Shown here piece after piece: positions 27,401 through 39,851 of a stretch of DNA of 64,000 nt. Origin of the DNA: Ganoderma boninense (lineage: Eukaryota > Basidiomycota > Agaricomycetes > Polyporales > Polyporaceae). The translations under genes were made by a program, and so were the position numbers. Below the pieces are notes generated by a model. It saw nothing but the letters and a program-made list of their open reading frames with translations, had not been told where the DNA came from and searched no databases. The stretch covers positions 3,456,467-3,520,466 of the forward strand of contig CM035305.1 of the NCBI GenBank assembly GCA_002900995.3, given 5' to 3'. How positions within the stretch are numbered: the first letter of the stretch is position 1; every line of letters starts with the position of its first letter.

Positions 27401-30109
27401 CCGAGAAGCCAGTCGCTCAACATTCAGCAACTGTTTCTTTGCCTCTCGCCACCCATTCACTCCCTGCGGTGACGGAGATCGTGTCGTCCCGCGCATCATC
27501 ATCGAGCAGGCCGACCAGCGCGTCGGTCAGCGGCGACTTTGGCTTCTTCAGCATCCTTGAGACCCCGGAGACCACAGTGGACATCGAGACAGTCGAGAAG
27601 TTCCGCCAGGCGTTCGCGTTCGACGACAAGGAGAATCTGCTTGGCAGTAAGTCGACTACCTGCGTTGTTCAGCGCCTTGGTCTCACCTGTTTACAGTCTT
27701 CCCCGGGTACTTGTTCCGGTTGCTTCCTGTGTACGGCCGTCTTTACGTCTCGAACAACTATTTCTGTTTCAAGTCTAGTGGTCCGTTGACTTCAAGGACA
27801 AGGGTACGCCACGCTGCATATATGCGGTGACTTCTTCCTAACGCCCGTATAGATGATCCTTCCCCTCAGGGACCTTCTCGCCACGGAGAAGCATAAGTCC
27901 TTCCGTTTTGGACATCATGGCCTAGTCGTCATTGTCAAAGGCCACGAGGAGCTATTCTTCGAGTTTGTCGACGAGGAACGCCGCGACGCATTCATCAGCG
28001 TTCTTCAGCGCCAGATGGACAGTGCTCGTCAACGGACGAAGTCTGGCGACATCCGCACATCATCGGATGGCCGGCAAGGAGGCTCTTATCTTGGAAGAGT
28101 TTGGTCCTCGCAACCCGCTGAGCATGAGCGAGTCTCGGTCGAGTTCATCGGAGTCTGCCCCAGCACACATGTTCACCTCGCAGTCGTCGACATTCCTTTC
28201 GTTCAAGCCTGAGAAGCCTCTCCACTTCACTTTCCTTACCATCGGCTCGCGGGGCGATGTTCAGCCATACATCGCACTTGCGAAGGGACTCATGGCGGAT
28301 GGCCACCGTGCGCGTATTGCGACCCACGGCGAGTTCAAGGAGTGGGTTGAGTCGGTGAGTGCCTTGTGCCTTATACCATGTTGTTGGTCTGAAGTCGCTG
28401 CAGCACGGGATCGAATTCGGGTATGTCGGTGGTGACCCAGCGGAGCTCATGCGTATATGCGTCGAGAATGGTACCTTCACTGTTGCTTTCTTGAAGGAAG
28501 GTGTGCAGAAGGTGAGTGTATCCGGTCTATGAACGTACTTGATTGCACGGCTTATATCTGAACCAGTTCCGCGGATGGATTGATGACCTCCTGAAGACGT
28601 CCTGGGAAGCATGTCAAGGTACAGACGTCCTGGTCGAGAGCCCTAGCGCGATGGGTGGTTATCACATCGCCGAGGCGTTGAAGATCCCTTACTTCCGAGC
28701 GTTCACTATGACATGGTCCCGTACAAGGTACGTTCTATTATAACTCCGTTCAGATACGTGGTCTCACTATGGTCACAGGGCGTACCCTCACGCATTCGCT
28801 GTTCCCGAGCACAAGGTGGGTTTGGCAGGAACTGGTTCGGATGGTGCATGGCTGACAACCAATATCAGATGGGCGGGAACTATAACTATATGGTGAGTAT
28901 CCTCCGTCTGGTGGAGTTATGGTTACTGATTCTTCTCTTGATACAAGACATATGTAGTGTTTGACCAAGTTTTCTGGCGCGGGACCGCTGGGCAGATCAA
29001 CCGCTGGCGAAGGGATACGCTCGGTCTCCCCAGTACGAGCCTGGACAAGATGGAGCCGCACAAGATTCCATTCCTTTACAACTTCAGTCCAAGCATTGTG
29101 CCGCCACCACTAGACTGGCCCGAATGGATTCGCATTACTGGTACGTCTATTGGAGGAGCTTCTGAACAAAAAGGGCTGAAAGTTTTCCAGGCTACTGGTT
29201 CCTCGATGCTGCCGACGTGAGCTCCAAGAAGTGGGAACCTCCGCAAGATCTGCTGGACTTCATCGACGAGGCACGGAAGGCTCAGAAGAAGATTGTTTAT
29301 ATCGGCTTTGGGAGCATCGTCGTTCCCGATCCCAAGGCCATGACACGCTGTGTCATTGATGCAATTGTGCAGAGTGGCGTGTATGCCATCCTGTCCAAGG
29401 GTTGGTCTGACAGGCTGGTCAAGAATGCACCCGCTCAGACCGAACCCGAGGAGCCTCTGCCAAAGCAGATCTACCCTATCTCATCTGTTCCACATGATTG
29501 GCTTTTCAAGCAGATAGATGCTGCTTGCCATCATGGTGGAGCTGGGACAACAGGAGCGAGTTTGCGAGGTGGGTCTCCTTCGATCATTTCAACGTCTATG
29601 AACTCTCATGCTCAATCATGAACAGCGGGCATTCCTACGATCATCAAGCCCTTCTTTGGCGACCAGTTTTTCTGGGGTGATCGGGTTGAAGCTCTGGGCA
29701 TCGGCGCATCTGTGCGCAAATTGACCGTCGAAAGCCTTTCGCATGCCCTCCGCGAGGCTACGACCAACCAGAAGCTCATTGATCGTGCTAGAGTAGTTGG
29801 CGAGCAAATACGAGCCGTAGGTCTCATTTATGCCCCACAGTTTCAAACCGCTGACCATTAATACAGGAGAAAGGTGTTGCGACCGCTATAGAAGCTATCT
29901 ACCGCGACCTAGAGTATGCGCGTTCTCTTGTTAAAGGCGCAACACAACGCAGCGAGGAAGGGCACTTGGATGCCGAAGACGCTACCATACGCGATTATCC
30001 TGCCTCGTCCACACTCCCGGAATATCCCAGCCCTTGCCTGTCCGCCTCCGGTGCTGTCAGCGACTGGAGCGTCATCTCCGACTCCGACGATAGTCCCCAG
30101 GACCCTTAA
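24426..30109 (+). CDS. ATG26: UDP-glucose:sterol 3-beta-glucosyltransferase, ATG26 type (GRAM-PH-GRAM-GT)
   Basis: Adds glucose to membrane sterols; in some yeasts it is needed for pexophagy. Exon 1 starts at 24426 and ends at 24699. An acidic/Ser-rich N-terminus leads to a first GRAM domain (ending [27 protein letters not shown]), a PH domain ([21 protein letters not shown]), a Ser/Thr-rich linker, and a second GRAM ([23 protein letters not shown]). The glycosyltransferase domain follows, with [20 protein letters not shown] and the donor-binding [19 protein letters not shown]. Intron 1 (24700-25178) is enlarged by a MITE. Many other introns are 45-65 nt. One frame change by a single extra base is needed between about 28020 and 28075, after the second GRAM; I read it as sequence error. 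Confidence 0.92.
24794..25175. mobile_element. Tc1/mariner-like MITE (382 bp, TA duplication) in ATG26 intron 1
   Basis: Both ends carry long terminal inverted repeats of about 70 bp, the first 37 of which match perfectly (outer end CAGTGCCTTGCATAATTGCG). The element is flanked by TA on each side (24792-24793 and 25176-25177), the hallmark target duplication of Tc1/mariner superfamily elements. The core of about 240 bp has no transposase reading frame, so it is non-autonomous. The right TA plus the following G form the TAG used as the 3' splice site of the host intron. Confidence 0.92.
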
Positions 30110-30329
30110 TTTACGCATGACTTCACGAACAATATCACACGATACCTGGAATTCTGGCACCCCTTATTCATATCTAGCTCGCCCTGTGTCCTATGGGCCA
30201 CTTATAATGTTTGCAACATCTTATGTGAGCGCCATTTACCCTGTACATATACCTAGATGCCCCTCCGCCACATGTATAGTCACCCCTACTGTATAATTCA
30301 CTGCTCTCCGTTACACATGTGCGTTCCAT
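30110..30329. other. Short convergent 3' spacer (ATG26 / 2OG oxygenase)
   Basis: The 220 bases between two stop codons on opposite strands presumably hold both polyadenylation regions. Nothing else is seen. Confidence 0.5.
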
Positions 30330-31928
30330 TCACATAGCTGCCCCGGCGGACTCGTCCTTGTAGTGCTCGTCGAAGATCCGCTTGCTAAACTGTCCGAAGT
30401 TCTCCGTCGCCGAGAGCTGCTGGTCGACATTGGGCTGCATGAACAGCGCGAACGTCTCGCGGGAGATCTTTTCTGCGTCGGGGGCCGCGCCAACCCGCAC
30501 ACAGTGCGGTGTTGCACGGAGCTTTCCTGCAGTTGCGAGCTCGAGAGCCTCGCCAGTCTGGAAGGCAAGACAGTCGGCCGGGATTGAGACCTTCCTGAGG
30601 TCGCCGCCGCGCGTCCGAATGTAAAGCCCGGAGGCGGGCGACGGCGACTGGACGACGGTAGGCTCTCCCGTAGGCTGTTTGTGGAGATACATGGCCTGGT
30701 GTGTGAAGAACGCATGCTCAGAAAGTGATCGATTAGGAGAACTTTAGGGGGAGACACACAGAACACAAGCCCGTCAGAAGCGAGTGGTCGAGGTGGAAGC
30801 CACACCAGCTGTCGATGGCTTCGTCTTCAGCTGGGAGCGGGTTCTCGGGCGACGGTGGGAAGTAATGCAACAAGCGTGCTTTCACGGTTTGCGACGAGCC
30901 GATCAAGTTGGACAAGGAAAGCGAGGAATTCGAGAGGTACGTGGACGCTGAAATGGGCAATGTCAGCGAGTCCTCGCAGCAACTTAGGATTGCGGGCATG
31001 ATAGTCACCAAATGGCTGACATGCAACAGCAAGCTGGCAGCCGACCTTGAAGACAAATCTATGCGCGAGAATGGTGAACAACTGTAACACACTACTACTT
31101 GCATTCTTCCGTCGTACCCTCCGAGGTCCTTGAAACGCTTGTTCAAATTCACCAACTTCCGGAGTCGCAGTCGGCCCTGGATCTTGGTCAGAATGATAAG
31201 TGCGATGGTAGCATTCCAGCTCGCCATACATATGTTTTGTCCGTAGTATTCAGGATATGCCTGGCGCAGCGCGGCAGAGACATCGGGCGCATCCAACACG
31301 GGATTAGCGTAGTAAGAGCCCTTCATGGTATCTGCAACAAGGCTCGGGTTCAGCATGGCCTGATCGCACCTGACTTCCGGTACTATTAGCTACCTGGTTT
31401 TCCATTCATAATTTCCTAATTCCACTCGGTAAGTTGAGCGACTCTTCGAGCTCTATGGTACTGAAAGTCACCTTGCCATGAGACCAACCAAAACTAAGGG
31501 TTTGGTTAGCATCTACTCCGAAGGGGAAGGGTGTTTGGTCTCAAGCTCACCTGTATCGGCTCTTTGGGTCCGCGTAGCGTTCCCTAACATTTGGGTGTAG
31601 GTTCGCGAAGCGGTACGCAAGGCGAAGTAGCCTTTCTCGAGCTGGAGTGTATGTGTTTGGCAGATCGCGGACGACAATAATGCCCAGGCTGTCGGGATGA
31701 GAGCCAAACGCCTTCTCTACACAAGTACGCCTAGTAGTCGGTGATTGCGGTTACAGAGCAGGGATCTTCAAACCACGCACCGATAGAAGCTGTCAGGGAG
31801 AGCGGAGAAGAGACCAATGCATTGTACGAGATAGATACAGCTCCCTCGGCCGTAAACGTGATGTTGGAACTGTTGGCAGCCACAGTGGCCATGGTTCTGC
31901 TGAAGGCGCTTCGTGTGATGGAAAGCAT
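30330..31928 (-). CDS. 2-oxoglutarate/Fe(II)-dependent oxygenase, isopenicillin N synthase-like
   Basis: A cupin-fold oxygenase; the substrate cannot be told from sequence. Spliced exons give an N-terminal DIOX_N-like part (SHPDSLGIIVVRDLP, RLLRLAYRFANL, FGWSHGKEIMNGKP) and MKGSYYANPVLDAPDV, AYPEYYGQNIWP. The iron-binding core has the HxD pair in WCGFHLDHS, the distal histidine in TPHCVR and the following arginine. The start at 31928 is the best ATG in frame with the exon reading NITFTAEGAVSISY. The junction near 31345-31380, between NGKP and MLNPSLV, is unclear: the only GT-AG choice gives an intron of about 34 nt and leaves the frame off by one. A sequence error or an unusual exon there is likely. 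Confidence 0.8.
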
Positions 31929-32379
31929 GGCGGTTCAGGACAAGGTATGATATATGAAACTTGAACGGTACGCCGCAGACCACCTCAGGTCTTCGAGGTG
32001 GGCCGACCCAGGCTCTGGTAGACATAGACTTGACATCAACACATGGCACACAAGGACCGGTGATTAATGATTAATGAGTACGCAGAGGCTACCACCTGGC
32101 ATACGGTTGATTATAAGTAACCCAGCCCAAACTTGGAACATTGTTTATCATCCGCCGAATTGGCGCTCCCACGGGTTTGCTGATAACGCTGGGGAGCCTT
32201 TCAACCTCTCAAATATTCTAGTACTCGACATCTGGTGAAAAATCACCCGGCCAAGGGCTGTTGTAACTCGATACTGATTAAACGCCCGGTGCGGTCCTCA
32301 AGTGAATTCATATAAGTTATCCAAAGCCAACGGAAATGTCCCAAGCGAGAATAAGCTACGTAGGGGTAGGAGCAAGACG
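31929..32379. other. Intergenic, 2OG oxygenase promoter and RIC1 3' flank
   Basis: No gene seen. A small direct repeat (tgattaa, twice) lies near 32060. Confidence 0.5.
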
Positions 32380-35300
32380 TCAATGTACCGTGCCATTACC
32401 GAGCCCAAGGTGTGAAGCAGCCTGAGGCAAAATCTGGGTCTCGACCAACGCACTTTGCAAGGCAGCACCTGTGTCGTCGATGGAATGTAAGAAGCGCAAG
32501 ATTTCGCGGCACAGCTGCCAGTCCTGTGCAGCGACAGCGCTGCGAAGCAAACGGATCGCGTCGCCGTTCATCCCGTCGAGCTGCTCAAGACCATGCAGCA
32601 CGAGCAGATACGAGCCTGCAGTCTTCAGTCGGCCGGTGCCCAGACAGGTCTAATGAGATGATATGAGCAGGACAGTATAAGAACGAACAGCATGGACATA
32701 CCTCGAATAGGATCTTCGGGTTGCCCACGATATCGAACAGTCGCGGCCACCTGGTCATCTCGATCTTTCTGGCACAGCCGACGACAACGTCCAACGCGTC
32801 ATCGAAGTGGTCCAAAAATTCGATAGTGGTGGGTAGAAGATCCTTGGCGGTGCCAGACGATCCTTCCGAAACCGATGTTCCAGCGTCCTCTTCTACAACG
32901 GTATGAAGAAGGATTTCCAGAGCGTGTGCAAAGTAGACGAGGTGTTGATAATGTGACGCGAATGAAACGGCCTCTTGCCCTGGGAGCTCTCTAAATGAGA
33001 GAGCAGGATGTGATGCAGGAAGAGATGTGACTAGCGGCATGGGATGAGTACATCAGAAAGGTGGATATGCCAAGTGTAAGGGCGTACACTGGTCACATGT
33101 CGGAACATCGTGAACGACAGGCTTGTCCTAGTCGCCGCCTCGACCTCTACGCCAATAATGATACCCTTATCCATGAGCACCGCTGAACAGGGTGTTAGCA
33201 TCCAAGGTCTCCGAAACAGAATGAAAAGCCATACATAGTGGGTAGAAGTCGAGAGGTATGTTCACACTCTCTTTGACGTGACCCAAGCAGTTGTCCCGTC
33301 CTCGGCCGGAGTGGCGACTGCCTCGATGGCCAGCGCATTCAACCACACCCGGATTCCCTGCCCGTCGTAGCCCCACAACGAGTTCTCCAGTGTTCCAATA
33401 CCTCGCAGATGAATCCAACAGAATTCGATTCGATCCGCAAGGTATCTGCATGTCGTAGTTGACCTCGCCTTCTTCGGACTACAAAAAGCGATTATGAGGA
33501 CAACAAACATCGAATCACCTGGTTTCGTCATACCTTTCTTGGTCTGAGCAAGACAAGCTTCCGCCAACGATCATCAGGACAGTTGCCACGGCAAGGTCAT
33601 CCACCGGGTCCCCCAATTCTGCGCAGAGGTCCGTCAGTGTTGCCAGGAAAAACTCATACGAAGATGTCAAACCCACGTTTCTGGGCTGAGGGAATCATCC
33701 AACTCAAGGCCCGAACTGCGCCAGGGACGGAAATGACCCCGTCAAATGTGATGCTACCGCACAGATGCAACTTGATGGAGTCTGCCGTCGGGATAATGAG
33801 GTAGTGATACAACGTGTTGTCTGCAGTGTACACGAGCAGCGAGTTGTCAACCAGCGAGAGAATAACGACGGGGGAAGGAATTGTCTCGCGGTGAAGGACG
33901 TTCTGATTGCTGAGCTCCAGGTCGCGCGAGTACAAGCGGACCTGCGGCGCCGTCAGTTAGCGTATATGTACCAAGCAAGGCCTCTCTCGCGTACCTGGTA
34001 AGTACCAGAGACCTCTACGGCGGCGATCAAGACATGGTGGAACCACAAGAGACCGCCTTTCACCGTGAAGGCTTGCTCTTGGCGCTCGTCTGCAAACATC
34101 TTCCATCTACCTGACGTTGAGCTGTAGTGGACGAGGCCTCTCCGACCAGCGATAGCAATGAGCCTGCCGTCGGAGCTCAGGGAAGAGTATCGTATGGGCC
34201 AGTTTGCAGACATGTAGCTCTGGGGGACCTTGATATGCTGCCATACGTCCGCTTCGGGGTTGATCACGCTCATATCCGGCTGGTCTGCGCCGCGGTAGAC
34301 AAGAACGCGATCGTCCATTTGCAGGAACGCGTACTGGGTGTTGTCCTATCCCCAATAGGTCAGCGGAACTGAACGCTGTGACCCTATTCGAGACGTACTG
34401 GAGAATGCTGCCCAGTCGTTGCACTCTTAGCGAATGGGAGAACGAACATTTGTCCATCGGGCTCTTAACCTGACGTCAGACCGTGGGCGTAGATCGCATT
34501 TAAAGCAACAGCGTACTGTTCGGCGAGTTCTGCGCCAGCATGACAAGCTCGAAGTTTCCCGACACCCAGAACTAGACGCGCTCTGGTCAAATGATGAAGA
34601 ACGCAAACAGACAAGGTACTCACCAGGCTTCGGACCCCATACATGAACGAATCCGTGAATCTATCCTCATCAACCTCGTACTCGACGCCGAAGCCCCACG
34701 CCAGGCAACGCCCTCCGACACTCCACACGGCCCAGCCCTTCTCCCACCCAACGGCCAAGACGTACCCGTCTGAACTCCACTCCATCGTGCAGACAGAGCC
34801 TGTCCCCTCCCTGGCATACATATTAGGTATTTGCAGCACTTGTGGTGTCGGGACGGCTCCGTCCAAAGACGGGAAACTCGAGAACTCGACGGTACCGCTT
34901 GGCCCATCGGTTAGCTTCTGCACGCACCAACGGATATCCACGACGATGAGCTTACTTGTACGTCCCGACTGCGACCAGGGAGAACTTCGGGTTCAGCGCA
35001 ACAGCCATGGCCCGCCTCGGCTCGTTGTATGCGTATCCTATGACATCTCCAGGGTCGACCTGTTTCCGCTTCTGCACCCAACGCGGGGGGTCGATGTGGT
35101 GTATGCATGTCCCGTGCCACTGGAACGGCCGCGCAGAGCCTGCGCTGTCTGAAGACTGCCGAGACTGCTGGAAGGGGCCCATGTCTGCCTGAGGGTCATC
35201 TGTGCTCGCTTCTGAGGCAGAGTGTCGCCTGTCTTGGTCTTCGTAGAGCTGGACGAGATACCCCCGGCCGTCGGAAGTTATCCACGTCTCGAAGCCCGTC

Positions 35301-36181
35301 TGGCGGTGATAGCATATATGTGATACGGCGACTGCCAGGAAGGTAGGTGCACGACCTTATATATGCCACAAATTATGGACGTACCATCTGCGTCTATGAG
35401 CCAAGGGAACTCCTCATCCGTCATGACCCAGGTATCGTATCCTCCTCGAGAACCGCTGCCGCCGGATACCTCGGGCCATGGCACACGCTGGATCGCAGGT
35501 GGGTTGCTCGTAGAGAAGAGGATGTAATCCTTGCGCGGAGAAACGCTGTGAAATGGTAGATATCGCAACTACACCAGAGCATCAATGACCATGGGACGTA
35601 CCTCAATAAGGTACCCTCTATTCGTATGACACCATCTAGCCGCAAGCTGAGAGACTGGAAGGGCAGGGCTTCTCCTGCTCCAGGCAGGAAATGTCGAGCG
35701 GCGTTTGGTGCAAGTGGCGGAGATTGATAAGGGAGTTCCTCGGCATTATGGTCGACGGAGACGAGGACAAGATAGGACAGGGCAGTCTATACACCCAGCG
35801 AAGTCAGCGGACTGTTCTAGGCGAGTTAGGATAAGGAGACGCACCTGCACAACAATTCGCGTCCCGTCCGGGGACCAATGCAAATGTAGGTTCTCCCCGT
35901 GCTCCTGCACTGACGTCGAGGTGCGCGAGAGATGCGCTATCACCGCGGAAGGCTATTTGCAAATCCCCAACATAACCCGCCGAGAGTTCAGTCTCTAAAA
36001 CGTCCTAGGGCATGTATGCAGCTACGCTTACCCGAACGCGCCATAGCGACAGCCCGGTCCTGGTAACAGCTGCGAACAGCGTCTTCCTCGGACTCGGGGC
36101 TATCGCGAGCACGAGCTCGCTTGGGAGGGGCAGGGCCGGGACACTGGAGAGTTGTCGCGCAGCAGAGGTCGGGAAGTACAT
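32380..36181 (-). CDS. RIC1: RIC1, subunit of the Ric1-Rgp1 guanine-nucleotide exchange factor
   Basis: With Rgp1 it activates the Rab GTPase Ypt6/Rab6 for retrograde traffic to the Golgi. The start at 36181 gives MYFPTSAARQLSSVP, the conserved RIC1 opening. The N-terminal half forms a WD-like beta-propeller (for example LHLHWSPDGTRIVVQ, VCTMEWSSDGYVLAVGWEKGWAVWSV, RYSSLSSDGRLIAIAGRRGLVHY). The C-terminal half is the helical RIC1 domain (LEILLHTVVEED, LLPTTIEFLDHFDDALDVVVGCARKIEMTRWP, LHGLEQLDGMNGDAIRLLRSAVAAQDWQLCREILRFL). The reading ends at TGA 32380. The gene has many introns of 50-60 nt. I saw no obvious frame break but did not resolve every exon. Confidence 0.9.
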
Positions 36182-36692
36182 GGGTCCGGCAGTGGTAGCA
36201 CAAGGCAACAGACGCGAAGGAAGGTGGAATGTGCGAGTTGCGCGCGCTGGCCAGGGCTGGGAAGGTGTGGCATGAAGGAAGAAATGGGACAACGGGAACA
36301 GCGAATATGCGCTTCGTCTTTGGATCTGACAGAGCCGTTCCGGCGATGATGTAGGCGTCTCGTGGCCCGCGACTCCATGTGCGTTGCCGACTCCCGCGAC
36401 AGTCCTGGCACAAGGCAGCTCCCTCTCACATTCATTCGCAACTGTTGTCACACCTGTGTGAAAGGGAACGTGGGCGATGACGATGCTATTGACAACGTGG
36501 GCAATATAGACTACGAACGATGGCTACAAATACACGAATGATTACAGCAGAGAACATGCACGATCAACAGCGTGGGACCAATAAAACAGACACTGAGTAC
36601 TGAGTAGGGAGCAGGGGTTGGATAACGGAGGAGAATAGACGGCGTCCGGTCACTACTAAAGATAAGTTTAAAAAACACAAACGACTTCAACC
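36182..36692. other. Intergenic, RIC1 promoter and UPS1-like 3' flank
   Basis: No gene recognised. Open frames here are short extensions or shadows. Confidence 0.55.
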
Positions 36693-37559
36693 TCAACCTA
36701 GCCAGGACCTCCATCCTGTTCTCGCAGAACCAGCACTGGACGCGCTGTCTTCCCTGATGTTGCCATTCGCCGGCACCTCGTGATGTGCGGGAGCTTTTAT
36801 ATCTGGACTAGAATAGGACCGAGCGGCGAGGAAGGAGCTGGCAGCACCCATAGTCATGGGCTGCATACGTGACTGGCGTATGAGGTCAAGGATAACAAAG
36901 AAACCCTCACGGGACTGCAGACTTCGTAAGAATGGAAATAAACCGCCATCAAGGGAATTACGTACCCGCTGCAGGTTTGACTTAAACTTCGCCAGCCCGT
37001 AGTTCTCAATCCTCTTCGTCAAGCCCCAACCAAAGCCGGAAACGAACTTCGCCTCCGTTGTCTGTAATGTTTTACTACAGCGAAGTAGACATCAGCGCCG
37101 CGGCCCCTGTGCGCGTAGAATGGGCGGCATGACGTACCCGTCCTCTGCCTGGCGGATGTGGATGTGCTCCTCGACACGCATGACTTTAACATGGTCGAGG
37201 TTTTTGGTCGTGCATCGCAGGACCTTCCCTAGCGGGTCGACCTCGCTCTCCTCGAGCACCCACGATTCTGCCCGCGACATCATGCCCTTCGGTGCCCATC
37301 GTGGCAGCGAGCCCGTCTTGAGAATGAGACGCGTCGTGCGTAGCGAACCCTGGGGCGTAACCTCACGAGAGATGACGTCGCACGAGAGGATGTGCGACGC
37401 GAATGGGTTGGGATATCGGAGGAGGTACGCAAGGGAGACGATGGACCAGGGATCGCTATTGGACGCGCAGGGTCAGGGCGGGAGCGCGAAGGGTTGACGA
37501 GGCAAAAAAGAGGACACGCGAACTCACTCGTACAAGAAGGTCTGGGAGTAGAACTTCAT
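36693..37559 (-). CDS. PRELI-domain mitochondrial lipid-transfer protein, UPS1/PRELID1-like
   Basis: PRELI proteins carry phospholipids across the mitochondrial intermembrane space; the UPS1 type moves phosphatidic acid towards cardiolipin synthesis, with Mdm35 as partner. The start at 37559 gives MKFYSQTFLY, then DDPWSIVSLAYLLRYPNPFASHILSCDVI, REVTPQGSLRTTRLILKTG, LPRWAPK and SWVLEESEVDPLGKVLRCTTKNLDHVKVMRVEE. The RYPNPFASHI and LPRW features resemble UPS1/PRELID1 more than UPS2. The C-terminal part reads WGLTKRIENYGLAKFKSNLQ and ends at 36693. The stretch at about 36900-36970 (RVRNSLDGGLFPF) is probably an intron. A second, UPS2-like paralogue lies at 60539. Confidence 0.88.
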
Positions 37560-38121
37560 TGCAAACGATCCCGGGGACGGTGAGCGGCAGAGAGAGACAG
37601 TGTGATTAGAAACGACTAGAGAGACGGGTCGTAAGATATGGGTACTTGAGGGGCAGAGGGAGGAAGGCGATGGGAGCGAGAGAGGACGAGGCCCCAGCGA
37701 GCCCTGTCTCTAGACGCCCGCCTGGCCTCTGCTTCTTTGCCCCGCATTACCACACCCCCTCCTGAGGGCCTCACCTCCGTCCTCTTCTCGTCCACCACCT
37801 CCTGTGATCGACATTGACATACCCAACCGCTATTTTCTCTGAGTATCGTGCCCTGAAGACGGATGATAGCCCCAACAGCCTTGAAGTTGTAACTCGTAAG
37901 CCTTGCGTGCCGGTCCGCAACCATACGCGTCAGTCTCCGGCGCGGCTAGACTCCTAAGATCTTAAGTTAAGTAAGTACAAAAGGCCCCTTGGACTCCCGC
38001 GCGACACGGACTACTACACTTAAGCAGTACTGAGACCACAGTGCCGCAGGCCATTCGCTGACATCACCGGTAGGACACAGCTAATGCATTAAATGCTACA
38101 GCTACAACTACTGCGAGTCTA
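37560..38121. other. Intergenic, UPS1-like promoter and 3' flank of the MBL gene
   Basis: No gene recognised. Confidence 0.55.
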
Positions 38122-39851
38122 TTACTGTACGTCGTTAGACGACATTAACGATAAATCTATGCCCGAAGCTGGAGCATCCGGGCACGCCGACGCGAGGAGC
38201 GCGCGACCTGAGTGACCATCCGAGTACCCATTATCTCTTGCCTGGCCCTCCTCTGAAACCAACACCTGGAGACCATCGAAGGCAGGGCGGACCCAGACCT
38301 TCTCGCCTCCCAAATCCAGAGTGTCCAGGCCCGCCCTGACCACCTCCGTGAGCTCCCCCGACGGCGTATCACGACCACCCACCGCCCTCAGCATCGTCTC
38401 GTACTCCTCGTGTGACACTTCGTGGCTGAAGCCCAACAAGTACGTCTTGTGTGCCTTCAGTTGCCGGGCGTATCCAACCGCCTGCTCCATGCTCAGATGC
38501 GATAGATGTGGCGTTAACCGCAGGCAGTCAAGGACGAGAACGGGTATCGGAGAGGCCTGCAGGTCCGCCAGGATGTCGTCAGGGATCTTGGAGCAGTCGG
38601 ATATGTACGTGACGGCGTCCTGGATGGTGAAGCCGAGGCACATAAAGTCTTCCCTCCTCTCTGTTGGTGTCGTCGCGCCAGTCGCGGTGGGAGTACCCGG
38701 ACAGCCCGACGCGCACGGACTCGAGGTCGAGAACGACTTGACAGCCGCGATTTGGTCTGGTATGCTCGCGACAGGTTGCACCGGCTTCGCGCCGCACAGG
38801 CCGTGGGGAACTGCACAAAACCCGAAGTCCGAGGGGTGTGAGACATGGTTCCAGACGCATGAACTCGGCATTGTGCGCCACATACCCGCGAATGGTTTGA
38901 CAGTGATCCCCGTGTCCCCAATCTCGAAAGGTTGCCGATCAGTAACATAAGGATGCCACCTGAACTCCGGTACCTGCGTCATTTCCGGTGAGCTTTCTCG
39001 ACCATGGGAAAACCGGCGACTATCGACGCACGTCTCCTCCGCCGGATGCGAACTCTTTCTGGACCAGATATGGGAAGGCGACCTTTACGGCTTGGAATGT
39101 CTCCTCGGACAGGTAAATGTCAACGTGGGGTTGGATGGCGCCGTGCAGGGTCCATCCTAGAGACACGCGAACTGCGTCAGAAACACGCGCAGGCCACGTC
39201 CGATGGATACGCCACCCCTCGTAAACGAAATGAAGTGTCAGGCAAACTGAACTCACCTCGCAAGTCGTCCAAACCGTTCATCGCTGAAGAGCCAATTCCA
39301 TAGCGTGTGAGCTCACTCCACACCCATACAAACGGCGCCGGACGTGGACATACCGTCTGCATGTGCATGGGTAATGAGGACGGCATCGATGTGTCGGAGG
39401 CGGTAAGGCCGGAACCACTCCACAGCCGCAGGCAGGAAGCTCTTCCCGACATCTATCACGATGGTCCTGGCGGAGTCGGTCGCGCGAAGCGGCCATTTCT
39501 GTCAGAGAGCCACACACTTGCCATTCATATTGAAAGCCGCCGCACTCACTTTAGCTGGTCATCGCGCCCGCGGACTCTGAGGACGGCGGAGGTATTGCGC
39601 TATATCGATCTGGCGTTAGGACAAATTCTCCGGCGTCGACTAAATGAGCTGCTCACCCGCTTGTTCTTCCGGCCTTCAGGGTTGAGCGTCGAGCGACACG
39701 TCTTGCAAAGCTTTGCACCCTTTGGGGCGGTCAGACAGTCGACATGCGGGAGTGTTGACGAAGTTCCAGTGCCGAGAAGGATGAGCTCGGCCCGGTCGTG
39801 GTCAGTCAGGCAAGCGGGCACAACGTCGATGGAGCCCATGTCTGCGTGCAA
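38122..39851 (-). CDS. Metallo-beta-lactamase-fold hydrolase (tRNase Z/PhnP-like superfamily)
   Basis: A metal-dependent hydrolase whose substrate I cannot name. The start at 39851 (or the next Met at 39839) leads into ELILLGTGTSSTLPHVDC, the first strand of the fold. The metal motif reads VLITHAHADAMNGLDDLR across a splice site (donor GTATGT near 39350), a variant of HxHxDH in which the second Asp/His position is Ala-Met. Further conserved-looking parts are PHGLCGAKPVQPVASI, MCLGFTIQDAVTYISDCSKIPD and VLVLDCLRLTPHLSHLSMEQAV. A CxxC pair (KLCKTCRSTL) near the start may bind metal. The stop is at 38122. Similar proteins are widespread in fungi and usually left unnamed. Confidence 0.82.
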
